A stretch of 64,000 nucleotides of DNA from Auanema rhodensis (taxonomy: Eukaryota > Nematoda > Chromadorea > Rhabditida > Rhabditidae): NCBI GenBank assembly GCA_964057225.1, contig OZ059896.1, positions 18,472,501-18,536,500 of the forward strand, read 5' to 3'. This document shows positions 27,001-40,272 of the stretch, piece after piece; the stretch's first letter is position 1; each line of letters starts with the position of its first letter. A program made the translations under genes and the position numbers. Under the pieces are notes generated by a model that saw only the letters and a list, made by a program, of their open reading frames with translations, searched no databases and had not been told where the DNA came from.

Positions 27001-28224
27001 ATCTTTTTATAGAGAACTTGTTTACATTCAACAGTATGTTCACAAAACTGTAAGCTGGACGGCCGGTTCAATGTTTTTTGATGTTTTTTTATTTTTATCA
27101 TTCAATTTTTCGAAAATTTACCAATGTAGTCAAGATGATTCTCTGAAAGTATTCCCAAATTTAGAAAAAATGAAAACAGGCAAACAAATTTTCACTGTGT
27201 CAAAGGTAAACATCAGTACTTTTGCTAGCAATACTCGTGATTGTTTCGCACTCTGGACCGGAAATTGTAATATAGCGATCATTTACTCTATATAGGTATA
27301 CGATTCATTTGCTCCATATATATTTATATTTTTTTATTCTGTATCGGTCAATAATAAGTGGTTCACTATCACCACAGATAAGATATCTTTTTATTATGAA
27401 AATGGGGACTTCTTGGAGAATGGCAATGAAAGTAATATTATTTTAGAAATATTCAGGAATGATCATCGAGAGTTTCCATATTTTTATAGAGAACTTGTTT
27501 ACATTTAACAGTATGTTCACAAAACTGTAAGCTGGACGGCCGGTTCAATGTTTTTTGATGTTTTTTTATTTTTATCATTCAATTTTTCGAAAATTTACCA
27601 ATGTAGTCAAGATGATTCTCTGGATGTATTCCCAAATTTAGAAAAAATGAAAGCAGGCAAACTAATTTTTACTGTGTCAAAGGTAAACATGAGTACTTTT
27701 GCTAGCAATACTCGTAATTGTTTCGCACTCTGGACCGGAAATTGTAATATAGCGATCATTTACTCTATATAGGTATACGATTCATTTGCTCCATATATAT
27801 TTATATTTTTTTATTCTGTATTGGTCAATAATAAGTGGTTCACTATCACCACAGATAAGATATCTTTTTATTATGAAAATGGGGACTTCTTGGAGAATGG
27901 CAATGAAAGTAATATTATTTTAAAAATATTCAGGAATGATCATCGAGAGTTTCCATATTTTTATAGATAACTTGTTTACATTTAACAGTATGTTCACAAA
28001 ACTGTAAGCTGGACGGCCGGTTCAATGTTTTTTGATGTTTTTTTATTTTTATCATTCAATTTTTCGAAAATTTACCAATGTAGTCAAGATGATTCTCTGG
28101 ATGTATTCCCAAATTTAGAAAAAATGAAAGCAGGCAAACTAATTTTTACTGTGTCAAAGGTAAACATGAGTACTTTTGCTAGCAATACTCGTAATTGTTT
28201 CGCACTCTGGACCGGCACTGTAAC

Positions 28225-30581
28225 ATAGCGATCATTTACTCTATATAGGTACACGATTTATTTGCTCCTTATAAGTTCGTATTTTTTTATTCTGTTTTGG
28301 TCAATAATAATTGGTTCACTATCACCACAGATAAGATTTGTTTTTATTATGAAAATGGGGATTTCTTGGAGAATAGCAATAAAAGTAATATTATTTTGAA
28401 GATATTCAGGAATGATCATCGAGAGTTTCCATCTTTTTATAGAGAACTTGTTTACATTCAACAGTATGTTTACAAAACTGTTAGCTGGACGGCCGGTTCA
28501 ATGTTTTTTGATGTTTTTTCATTTTTATCATTCAATTTTTTGAAAATTTATCAATGTAGTCAAGATGATTCTCTGGAAGTAATCCCGAATTGAGAAGAAA
28601 TGAAAACAGGCAAACGAATTTTTACTGTGTCAAAGAAAAATATCAGTATTTTTGCTAGTAATACTCGTGATTGTTTCGCACTCTGGACCGGCAATTGTAA
28701 CATAACGATCATTTGCTCTATATATGTTTGTATTTTTTTATTTTGTTTTAGTCAATAATAAGCGGTTCACTATCACCACAGATAAGATATGTTTTGTTTA
28801 TGAAAATGGGGAATTCTTGGGAAATGGCAATGAAAGTAATATTATTTTAAAAATATTCAGGAATGATCATCGAGAGTTTCCATCTTTTTATAGAGAACTT
28901 GTTTACATTTAACAATATGTTCACAAAATTGTTAGCTGGACGGCCAATTCAATTCTTCAGATGTTTTTCTATTTTTATTATAATTTTTAGATATTAATCA
29001 ATGTAGTCAAGATGATTCTTTAAAAGTATTCCCAAAATTAGGAGAAATGAGAGCAGGCAAACAAATGTTTACTGTGTCAAAGGAAAACATCAATACTTTT
29101 GCTAGCAATACTCGTAATTGTTTCGCACTCTGGACCGGCAATTGTAATATAGCGATCATTTACTCTATATAGGTATACGATATATTTTGCTCCATATATG
29201 TTTATATTTTTTTATTCTGTTTTGGTCAACAATAAGTGGTTCACTATCACCACAGATAAGATATCTTTTTGTAATAAAAATGAGGAATTCTTGGAGAATA
29301 GTAATGAAATTAATATTATTTTAAAAATATTCAGGATTGATCATCGAGAGTTTTCAGCTTTTTATAGAGAACTTGTTTACATTCAACAGTATGTTCACAA
29401 AACTGTAAGCTGGACGGCCGGTCCAATGTTTTTTGATGTTTTTTTATTTTTATCATTCAATTTTTCGAAAATTTACCAATGTAGTCAAGATGATTCTCTG
29501 AAAGTATTCCCAAATTTAGAAAAAATGGAAGCAGGCAAACAAATTTTTACTGTGTCAAAGGTAAACATGAGTACTTTTGCTAGCAATACTCGTGATTGTT
29601 CCGCACTCTGGACCGGAAATTGTAATATAGCCATCATTTACTCTATATAGGTATACGATTCATTTGCTCCTTATATATTTATATTTTTTTTATTCTGTAT
29701 TGGTCTATAATAAGGGGTTCACTATCACAACAGATGAGATATATTTTTATTATGAAAATAGGGAATTCTTGGAGAATAGTAATAAAATTAATATTATTTT
29801 AAAAATATTCAGGATTGATCATCAAGAGTTTTCATCTTTTTATAGAGAACTTGTTTATATTCAACAGTATGTTCACAAAACTGTAAGCTGGACGGCCGGT
29901 TCAATGTTTTTTGATGTTTTTTTATTTTTATCATTCAATTTTTCGAAAATTTACCAATGTAGTCAAGATGATTCTCTGAAAGTATTCCCAAATTTAGAAA
30001 AAATGAAAGCAGGCAAACAAATTTTTACTGTGTCAAAGGTAAACATGAGTACTTTTGCTAGCAATACTCGTGATTGTTTCGCACTCTGGACCGGAAATTG
30101 TAATATAGCCATCATTTACTCTATATAGGTATACGATTCATTTGCTCCATATATATTTATATTTTTTTATTTCGTTTTGGTCTATAATAAGGGGTTCACT
30201 ATCACAACAGATGAGATATATTTTTATTATGAAAATAGGGAATTCTTGGAGAATAGTAATGAAATTAATATTATTTTAAAAACATTCAGGATTGATCATC
30301 AAGAGTTTTCATCTTTTTATAGAGAACTTGTTTACATTCAACAGTATGTTCACAAAACTGTAAGCTGGACGGCCGGTTCAATGTTTTTCGATGTTTTTTT
30401 ATTTTTCTCATTCAATTTTTCGAAATATTACCAATGTAGTCAAGATGATTCTCTGAAAGTATTCCCAAATTTAGAAAAAATGAAAACAGGCAAACAAATT
30501 TTCACTGTGTCAAAGGTAAACATCAGTACTTTTGCTAGCAATACTCGTGATTGTTTCGCACTCTGGACCGGAAATTGTAAT
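28225..30581. repeat. 2357-bp pentamer HOR, copy 1
   Basis: Units at 28313 (A), 28764 (C, with TTGGGAAATGGC), 29238 (B with GTAATAAAAATGAGG), 29716 (B) and 30193 (B with TTTTTCTCATTC). Spacings are 451, 474, 478, 477 and 477, sum 2357. The left limit is set by the C/T mismatch at 28224. Confidence 0.93.
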
Positions 30582-32938
30582 ATAGCGATCATTTACTCTA
30601 TATAGGTACACGATTTATTTGCTCCTTATAAGTTCGTATTTTTTTATTCTGTTTTGGTCAATAATAATTGGTTCACTATCACCACAGATAAGATTTGTTT
30701 TTATTATGAAAATGGGGATTTCTTGGAGAATAGCAATAAAAGTAATATTATTTTGAAGATATTCAGGAATGATCATCGAGAGTTTCCATCTTTTTATAGA
30801 GAACTTGTTTACATTCAACAGTATGTTTACAAAACTGTTAGCTGGACGGCCGGTTCAATGTTTTTTGATGTTTTTTCATTTTTATCATTCAATTTTTTGA
30901 AAATTTATCAATGTAGTCAAGATGATTCTCTGGAAGTAATCCCGAATTGAGAAGAAATGAAAACAGGCAAACGAATTTTTACTGTGTCAAAGAAAAATAT
31001 CAGTATTTTTGCTAGTAATACTCGTGATTGTTTCGCACTCTGGACCGGCAATTGTAACATAACGATCATTTGCTCTATATATGTTTATATTTTTTTATTT
31101 TGTTTTAGTCAATAATAAGCGGTTCACTATCACCACAGATAAGATATGTTTTGTTTATGAAAATGGGGAATTCTTGGGAAATGGCAATGAAAGTAATATT
31201 ATTTTAAAAATATTCAGGAATGATCATCGAGAGTTTCCATCTTTTTATAGAGAACTTGTTTACATTTAACAATATGTTCACAAAATTGTTAGCTGGACGG
31301 CCAATTCAATTCTTCAGATGTTTTTCTATTTTTATTATAATTTTTAGATATTAATCAATGTAGTCAAGATGATTCTTTAAAAGTATTCCCAAAATTAGGA
31401 GAAATGAGAGCAGGCAAACAAATGTTTACTGTGTCAAAGGAAAACATCAATACTTTTGCTAGCAATACTCGTGATTGTTCCGCACTCTGGACCGGCAATT
31501 GTAATATAGCGATCATTTACTCTATATAGGTATACGATATATTTTGCTCCATATATGTTTATATTTTTTTATTCTGTTTTGGTCAACAATAAGTGGTTCA
31601 CTATCACCACAGATAAGATATCTTTTTGTAATTAAAAAGAGGAATTCTTGGAGAATAGTAATGAAATTAATATTATTTTAAAAATATTCAGGATTGATCA
31701 TCGAGAGTTTTCAGCTTTTTATAGAGAACTTGTTTACATTCAACAGTATGTTCACAAAACTGTAAGCTGGACGGCCGGTCCAATGTTTTTTGATGTTTTT
31801 TTATTTTTATCATTCAATTTTTCGAAAATTTACCAATGTAGTCAAGATGATTCTCTGAAAGTATTCCCAAATTTAGAAAAAATGAAAGCAGGCAAACAAA
31901 TTTTTACTGTGTCAAAGGTAAACATGAGTACTTTTGCTAGCAATACTCGTGATTGTTCCGCACTCTGGACCGGAAATTGTAATATAGCCATCATTTACTC
32001 TATATAGGTATACGATTCATTTGCTCCTTATATATTTATATTTTTTTTATTCTGTATTGGTCTATAATAAGGGGTTCACTATCACAACAGATGAGATATA
32101 TTTTTATTATGAAAATAGGGAATTCTTGGAGAATAGTAATGAAATTAATATTATTTTAAAAATATTCAGGATTGATCATCAAGAGTTTTCATCTTTTTAT
32201 AGAGAACTTGTTTACATTCAACAGTATGTTCACAAAACTGTAAGCTGGACGGCCGGTTCAATGTTTTTTGATGTTTTTTTATTTTTATCATTCAATTTTT
32301 CGAAAATTTACCAATGTAGTCAAGATGATTCTCTGAAAGTATTCCCAAATTTAGAAAAAATGAAAGCAGGCAAACAAATTTTTACTGTGTCAAAGGTAAA
32401 CATGAGTACTTTTGCTAGCAATACTCGTGATTGTTTCGCACTCTGGACCGGAAATTGTAATATAGCCATCATTTACTCTATATAGGTATACGATTCATTT
32501 GCTCCATATATATTTATATTTTTTTATTTCGTTTTGGTCTATAATAAGGGGTTCACTATCACAACAGATGAGATATATTTTTATTATGAAAATAGGGAAT
32601 TCTTGGAGAATAGTAATGAAATTAATATTATTTTAAAAACATTCAGGATTGATCATCAAGAGTTTTCATCTTTTTATAGAGAACTTGTTTACATTCAACA
32701 GTATGTTCACAAAACTGTAAGCTGGACGGCCGGTTCAATGTTTTTCGATGTTTTTTTATTTTTCTCATTCAATTTTTCGAAATATTACCAATGTAGTCAA
32801 GATGATTCTCTGAAAGTATTCCCAAATTTAGAAAAAATGAAAACAGGCAAACAAATTTTCACTGTGTCAAAGGTAAACATCAGTACTTTTGCTAGCAATA
32901 CTCGTGATTGTTTCGCACTCTGGACCGGAAATTGTAAT
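30582..32938. repeat. 2357-bp pentamer HOR, copy 2
   Basis: Units at 30670, 31121, 31595, 32073 and 32550. Near identical to copy 1. A private change in unit 31595 (GTAATTAAAAAGAGG for GTAATAAAAATGAGG) and GTTCCGCACTC near 31480 distinguish it from copies 1 and 3. Confidence 0.93.
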
Positions 32939-34841
32939 ATAGCGATCATTTACTCTATATAGGTACACGATTTATTTGCTCCTTATAAGTTCGTATTTTT
33001 TTATTCTGTTTTGGTCAATAATAATTGGTTCACTATCACCACAGATAAGATTTGTTTTTATTATGAAAATGGGGATTTCTTGGAGAATAGCAATAAAAGT
33101 AATATTATTTTGAAGATATTCAGGAATGATCATCGAGAGTTTCCATCTTTTTATAGAGAACTTGTTTACATTCAACAGTATGTTTACAAAACTGTTAGCT
33201 GGACGGCCGGTTCAATGTTTTTTGATGTTTTTTCATTTTTATCATTCAATTTTTTGAAAATTTATCAATGTAGTCAAGATGATTCTCTGGAAGTAATCCC
33301 GAATTGAGAAGAAATGAAAACAGGCAAACGAATTTTTACTGTGTCAAAGAAAAATATCAGTATTTTTGCTAGTAATACTCGTGATTGTTTCGCACTCTGG
33401 ACCGGCAATTGTAACATAACGATCATTTGCTCTATATATGTTTATATTTTTTTATTTTGTTTTAGTCAATAATAAGCGGTTCACTATCACCACAGATAAG
33501 ATATGTTTTGTTTATGAAAATGGGGAATTCTTGGGAAATGGCAATGAAAGTAATATTATTTTAAAAATATTCAGGAATGATCATCGAGAGTTTCCATCTT
33601 TTTATAGAGAACTTGTTTACATTTAACAATATGTTCACAAAATTGTTAGCTGGACGGCCAATTCAATTCTTCAGATGTTTTTCTATTTTTATTATAATTT
33701 TTAGATATTAATCAATGTAGTCAAGATGATTCTTTAAAAGTATTCCCAAAATTAGGAGAAATGAGAGCAGGCAAACAAATGTTTACTGTGTCAAAGGAAA
33801 ACATCAATACTTTTGCTAGCAATACTCGTAATTGTTTCGCACTCTGGACCGGCAATTGTAATATAGCGATCATTTACTCTATATAGGTATACGATATATT
33901 TTGCTCCATATATGTTTATATTTTTTTATTCTGTTTTGGTCAACAATAAGTGGTTCACTATCACCACAGATAAGATATCTTTTTGTAATAAAAATGAGGA
34001 ATTCTTGGAGAATAGTAATGAAATTAATATTATTTTAAAAATATTCAGGATTGATCATCGAGAGTTTTCAGCTTTTTATAGAGAACTTGTTTACATTCAA
34101 CAGTATGTTCACAAAACTGTAAGCTGGACGGCCGGTCCAATGTTTTTTGATGTTTTTTTATTTTTATCATTCAATTTTTCGAAAATTTACCAATGTAGTC
34201 AAGATGATTCTCTGAAAGTATTCCCAAATTTAGAAAAAATGAAAGCAGGCAAACAAATTTTTACTGTGTCAAAGGTAAACATGAGTACTTTTGCTAGCAA
34301 TACTCGTGATTGTTCCGCACTCTGGACCGGAAATTGTAATATAGCCATCATTTACTCTATATAGGTATACGATTCATTTGCTCCTTATATATTTATATTT
34401 TTTTTATTCTGTATTGGTCTATAATAAGGGGTTCACTATCACAACAGATGAGATATATTTTTATTATGAAAATAGGGAATTCTTGGAGAATAGTAATGAA
34501 ATTAATATTATTTTAAAAATATTCAGGATTGATCATCAAGAGTTTTCATCTTTTTATAGAGAACTTGTTTACATTCAACAGTATGTTCACAAAACTGTAA
34601 GCTGGACGGCCGGTTCAATGTTTTTTGATGTTTTTTTATTTTTATCATTCAATTTTTCGAAAATTTACCAATGTAGTCAAGATGATTCTCTGAAAGTATT
34701 CCCAAATTTAGAAAAAATGAAAGCAGGCAAACAAATTTTTACTGTGTCAAAGGTAAACATGAGTACTTTTGCTAGCAATACTCGTGATTGTTTCGCACTC
34801 TGGACCGGAAATTGTAATATAGCCATCATTTACTCTATATA
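32939..34841. repeat. 2357-bp pentamer HOR, partial copy 3
   Basis: Units at 33027, 33478, 33952 and 34430. It stops matching at 34842, where TCTATATA continues as TGTTTATA instead of GGTATACG. That junction also creates the 451-bp hybrid unit 34430-34880. Confidence 0.92.
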
Positions 34842-37096
34842 TGTTTATATTTTTTTATTTCGTTTTGGTCTATAATAAGGGGTTCACTATCACAACAGAT
34901 GAGATATATTTTTATTATGAAAATAGGGAATTCTTGGAGAATAGTAATGAAATTAATTTTATTTTAAAAATATTCAGGATTGATCATCAAGAGTTTTCAT
35001 CTTTTTATAGAGAACTTGTTTACATTCAACAGTATGTTCACAAAACTGTAAGCTGGACGGCCGGTTCAATGTTTTTTGATGTTTTTTTATTTTTATCATT
35101 TAATTTTTCGAAAATTTACCAATGTAGTCAAGATGATTCTCTGAAAGTATTCCCAAATTTAGAAAAAATGAAAGCAGGCAAACAAATTTTTACTGTGTCA
35201 AAGGTAAACATGAGTACTTTTGCTAGCAATACTCGTGATTGTTTCGCACTCTGGACCGGAAATTGTAATATAGCCATCATTTACTCTATATAGGTATACG
35301 ATTCATTTGCTCCATATATATTTATATTTTTTTATTTCGTTTTGGTCTATAATAAGGGGTTCACTATCACAACAGATGAGATATATTTTTATTATGAAAA
35401 TAGGGAATTCTTGGAGAATAGTAATGAAATTAATATTATTTTAAAAACATTCAGGATTGATCATCAAGAGTTTTCATCTTTTTATAAAGAACTTGTTTAC
35501 ATTCAACAGTATGTTCACAAAACTGTAAGCTGGACGGCCGGTTCAATGTTTTTCGATGTTTTTTTATTTTTCTCATTCAATTTTTCGAAAATTTACCAAT
35601 GTAGTCAAGATGATTCTCTGAAAGTATTCCCAAATTTAAAAAAAATGAAAGCAGGCAAACAAATTTTTACTGTGTCAAAGGTAAACATGAGTACTTTTGC
35701 TAGCAATACTCGTGATTGTTCCGCACTCTGGACCGGAAATTGTAATATAGCGATCATTTACTCTATATAGGTATACGATTCATTTGCTCCATATATATTT
35801 ATATTTTTTTATTCTGTATTGGTCAATAATAAGTGGTTCACTATCACCACAGATAAGATATCTTTTTATTATGAAAATGGGGACTTCTTGGAGAATGGCA
35901 ATGAAATAAATATTATTTTAAAAATATTCAGGAATGATCATCGAGAGTTTCCATATTTTTATAGAGAACTTGTTTACATTTAACAGTATGTTCACAAAAC
36001 TGTAAGCTGGACGGCCGGTTCAATGTTTTTTGATGTTTTTTTATTTTTATCATTCAATTTTTCGAAAATTTACCAATGTAGTCAAGATGATTCTCTGGAT
36101 GTATTCCCAAATTTAGAAAAAATGAAAGCAGGCAAACTAATTTTTACTGTGTCAAAGAAAAATATCAGTATTTTTGCTAGCAATACTCGTGATTGTTTCG
36201 CACTCTGGACCGGCAATTGTAACATAACGATGATTTGCTCTATATATGTTTATATTTTTTTATTTTGTTTTAGTCAATAATAAGCGGTTCACTATCACCA
36301 CAGATAAGATATGTTTTCTTTATGAAAATGGGGAATTCTTGGAGAATGGCAATGAAAGTAATATTATTTTGAAGATATTCAGGAATGATCATCGAGAGTT
36401 TCCATCTTTTTATAGAGAACTTGTTTACATTCAACAGTATGTTCACAAAACTGTTAGCTGGACGGCCGGTTCAATGTTTTTTGATGTTTTTTCATTTTTA
36501 TCATTCAATTTTTTGAAAATTTATCAATGTAGTCAAGATGATTCTCTGGAAGTAATCCCGAATTGAGAAAAAATGAAAACAGGCAAACGAATTTTTACTG
36601 TGTCAAAGAAAAATATCAGTATTTTTGCTAGCAATACTCGTGATTGTTTCGCACTCTGGACCGGCAATTGTAACATAACGATCATTTGCTCTATATATGT
36701 TTATATTTTTTTATTTTGTTTTAGTCAATAATAAGCGGTTCACTATCACCACAGATAAGATATGTTTTCTTTATGAAAATGGGGAATTCTTGGAGAATGG
36801 CAATGAAAGTAATATTATTTTAAAAATATTCAGGAATGATCATCGAGAGTTTCCATCTTTTTATAGAGAACTTGTTTACATTTAACAGTATGTTCACAAA
36901 ATTGTTAGCTGGACGGCCAATTCAATTCTTCAGATGTTTTTCTATTTTTATTATAATTTATAGATATTAATCAATGTAGTCAAGATGATTCGCTGAAAGT
37001 ATTCCCAAATTTAGAAGAAATGAGAGCAGGCAAACAAATGTTTACTGTGTCAAAGGTAAACATGAGTACTTTTGCTAGCAATACTCGTGATTGTTT
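34316..37096. repeat. 2781-bp hexamer HOR, copy 1
   Basis: Units at 34430, 34881, 35358, 35835, 36286 and 36737, with spacings 451, 477, 477, 451, 451 and 474, sum 2781. Its first part is also the end of the 2357-bp HOR. The left limit is the C/T difference at 34315. Two consecutive 451-bp units (36286 and 36737) with TATGTTTTCTTTATG are its signature. Confidence 0.92.
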
Positions 37097-39944
37097 CGCA
37101 CTCTGGACCGGAAATTGTAATATAGCCATCATTTACTCTATATAGGTATACGATTCATTTGCTCCTTATATATTTATATTTTTTTTATTCTGTATTGGTC
37201 TATAATAAGGGGTTCACTATCACAACAGATGAGATATATTTTTATTATGAAAATAGGGAATTCTTGGAGAATAGTAATGAAATTAATATTATTTTAAAAA
37301 TATTCAGGATTGATCATCAAGAGTTTTCATCTTTTTATAGAGAACTTGTTTACATTCAACAGTATGTTCACAAAACTGTAAGCTGGACGGCCGGTTCAAT
37401 GTTTTTTGATGTTTTTTTATTTTTATCATTCAATTTTTCGAAAATTTACCAATGTAGTCAAGATGATTCTCTGAAAGTATTCCCAAATTTAGAAAAAATG
37501 AAAGCAGGCAAACAAATTTTTACTGTGTCAAAGGTAAACATGAGTACTTTTGCTAGCAATACTCGTGATTGTTTCGCACTCTGGACCGGAAATTGTAATA
37601 TAGCCATCATTTACTCTATATATGTTTATATTTTTTTATTTCGTTTTGGTCTATAATAAGGGGTTCACTATCACAACAGATGAGATATATTTTTATTATG
37701 AAAATAGGGAATTCTTGGAGAATAGTAATGAAATTAATTTTATTTTAAAAATATTCAGGATTGATCATCAAGAGTTTTCATCTTTTTATAGAGAACTTGT
37801 TTACATTCAACAGTATGTTCACAAAACTGTAAGCTGGACGGCCGGTTCAATGTTTTTTGATGTTTTTTTATTTTTATCATTTAATTTTTCGAAAATTTAC
37901 CAATGTAGTCAAGATGATTCTCTGAAAGTATTCCCAAATTTAGAAAAAATGAAAGCAGGCAAACAAATTTTTACTGTGTCAAAGGTAAACATGAGTACTT
38001 TTGCTAGCAATACTCGTGATTGTTTCGCACTCTGGACCGGAAATTGTAATATAGCCATCATTTACTCTATATAGGTATACGATTCATTTGCTCCATATAT
38101 ATTTATATTTTTTTATTTCGTTTTGGTCTATAATAAGGGGTTCACTATCACAACAGATGAGATATATTTTTATTATGAAAATAGGGAATTCTTGGAGAAT
38201 AGTAATGAAATTAATATTATTTTAAAAACATTCAGGATTGATCATCAAGAGTTTTCATCTTTTTATAAAGAACTTGTTTACATTCAACAGTATGTTCACA
38301 AAACTGTAAGCTGGACGGCCGGTTCAATGTTTTTCGATGTTTTTTTATTTTTCTCATTCAATTTTTCGAAAATTTACCAATGTAGTCAAGATGATTCTCT
38401 GAAAGTATTCCCAAATTTAAAAAAAATGAAAGCAGGCAAACAAATTTTTACTGTGTCAAAGGTAAACATGAGTACTTTTGCTAGCAATACTCGTGATTGT
38501 TCCGCACTCTGGACCGGAAATTGTAATATAGCGATCATTTACTCTATATAGGTATACGATTCATTTGCTCCATATATATTTATATTTTTTTATTCTGTAT
38601 TGGTCAATAATAAGTGGTTCACTATCACCACAGATAAGATATCTTTTTATTATGAAAATGGGGACTTCTTGGAGAATGGCAATGAAATAAATATTATTTT
38701 AAAAATATTCAGGAATGATCATCGAGAGTTTCCATATTTTTATAGAGAACTTGTTTACATTTAACAGTATGTTCACAAAACTGTAAGCTGGACGGCCGGT
38801 TCAATGTTTTTTGATGTTTTTTTATTTTTATCATTCAATTTTTCGAAAATTTACCAATGTAGTCAAGATGATTCTCTGGATGTATTCCCAAATTTAGAAA
38901 AAATGAAAGCAGGCAAACTAATTTTTACTGTGTCAAAGAAAAATATCAGTATTTTTGCTAGCAATACTCGTGATTGTTTCGCACTCTGGACCGGCAATTG
39001 TAACATAACGATGATTTGCTCTATATATGTTTATATTTTTTTATTTTGTTTTAGTCAATAATAAGCGGTTCACTATCACCACAGATAAGATATGTTTTCT
39101 TTATGAAAATGGGGAATTCTTGGAGAATGGCAATGAAAGTAATATTATTTTGAAGATATTCAGGAATGATCATCGAGAGTTTCCATCTTTTTATAGAGAA
39201 CTTGTTTACATTCAACAGTATGTTCACAAAACTGTTAGCTGGACGGCCGGTTCAATGTTTTTTGATGTTTTTTCATTTTTATCATTCAATTTTTTGAAAA
39301 TTTATCAATGTAGTCAAGATGATTCTCTGGAAGTAATCACGAATTGAGAAAAAATGAAAACAGGCAAACGAATTTTTACTGTGTCAAAGAAAAATATCAG
39401 TATTTTTGCTAGCAATACTCGTGATTGTTTCGCACTCTGGACCGGCAATTGTAACATAACGATCATTTGCTCTATATATGTTTATATTTTTTTATTTTGT
39501 TTTAGTCAATAATAAGCGGTTCACTATCACCACAGATAAGATATGTTTTCTTTATGAAAATGGGGAATTCTTGGAGAATGGCAATGAAAGTAATATTATT
39601 TTAAAAATATTCAGGAATGATCATCGAGAGTTTCCATCTTTTTATAGAGAACTTGTTTACATTTAACAGTATGTTCACAAAATTGTTAGCTGGACGGCCA
39701 ATTCAATTCTTCAGATGTTTTTCTATTTTTATTATAATTTATAGATATTAATCAATGTAGTCAAGATGATTCGCTGAAAGTATTCCCAAATTTAGAAGAA
39801 ATGAGAGCAGGCAAACAAATGTTTACTGTGTCAAAGGTAAACATGAGTACTTTTGCTAGCAATACTCGTGATTGTTTCGCACTCTGGACCGGAAATTGTA
39901 ATATAGCCATCATTTACTCTATATAGGTATACGATTCATTTGCT
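37097..39944. repeat. 2781-bp hexamer HOR, copy 2 (runs on ~70 bp)
   Basis: Units at 37211, 37662, 38139, 38616, 39067 and 39518. It follows copy 1 base for base as far as I can see, except for GTAATCACG (near 39333) where copy 1 has GTAATCCCG. It stops matching at CTCCATATA against CTCCTTATA near 39945. Confidence 0.92.
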
Positions 39945-40272
39945 CCATATATATTTATATTTTTTCATTTCGTTTTGGTCTATAATAAGGGGTTCACTAT
40001 CACAACAGATGAGATATATTTTTATTATGAAAATAGGGAATTCTTGGAGAATAGTAATGAAATTAATATTATTTTAAAAATATTCAGGATTGATCATCAA
40101 GAGTTTTCATCTTTTTATAGAGAACTTGTTTACATTCAACAGTATGTTTACAAAACTGTAAGCTGGACGGCCGGTCTAATGTTTTTTGATGTTTTTTTAT
40201 TTTTATCATTCAATTTTTCGAAAATTTACCAATGTAGTCAAGATGATTCTCTGAAAGTATTCCCAAATTTAG
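38421..40272. repeat. 1852-bp tetramer HOR, copy 1
   Basis: Units at 38616, 39067, 39518 and 39991 (spacings to the next start 451, 451, 473, 477). It overlaps the end of the 2781-bp HOR and derives from it by loss of two monomers. Private GTTTAC and GTCTAATG variants mark unit 39991. Confidence 0.9.

Larger units (their letters stand above)
15771..28224. repeat. Irregular mosaic zone
   Basis: The units here combine subfamilies without a stable HOR. Starts: 15972, 16421, 16895, 17344, 17483, 17937, 18411, 18550, 19001, 19140, 19618, 20067, 20545, 21023, 21474, 21928, 22402, 22541, 23019, 23467, 23944, 24083, 24563, 25010, 25457, 25931, 26406, 26883, 27360 and 27837. A local 1401-bp trimer offset links 15020 to 16421 and 15494 to 16895. 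Units 20067 and 21474 are hybrids: a C-type left half is joined, near the ATTCAGGATTGATCATC block, to the rare right half with CATCGACAG and TGGAGGGCC otherwise seen in unit 5644. No gene is present. Confidence 0.9.

Noticed and set aside
28800-28830. Assembly error at TTGGGAAATGGC (for TTGGAGAATGGC)
   Set aside because: The same form recurs in all three 2357-bp HOR copies (28764, 31121, 33478), so it is a true subfamily variant unless the whole HOR was duplicated in assembly.
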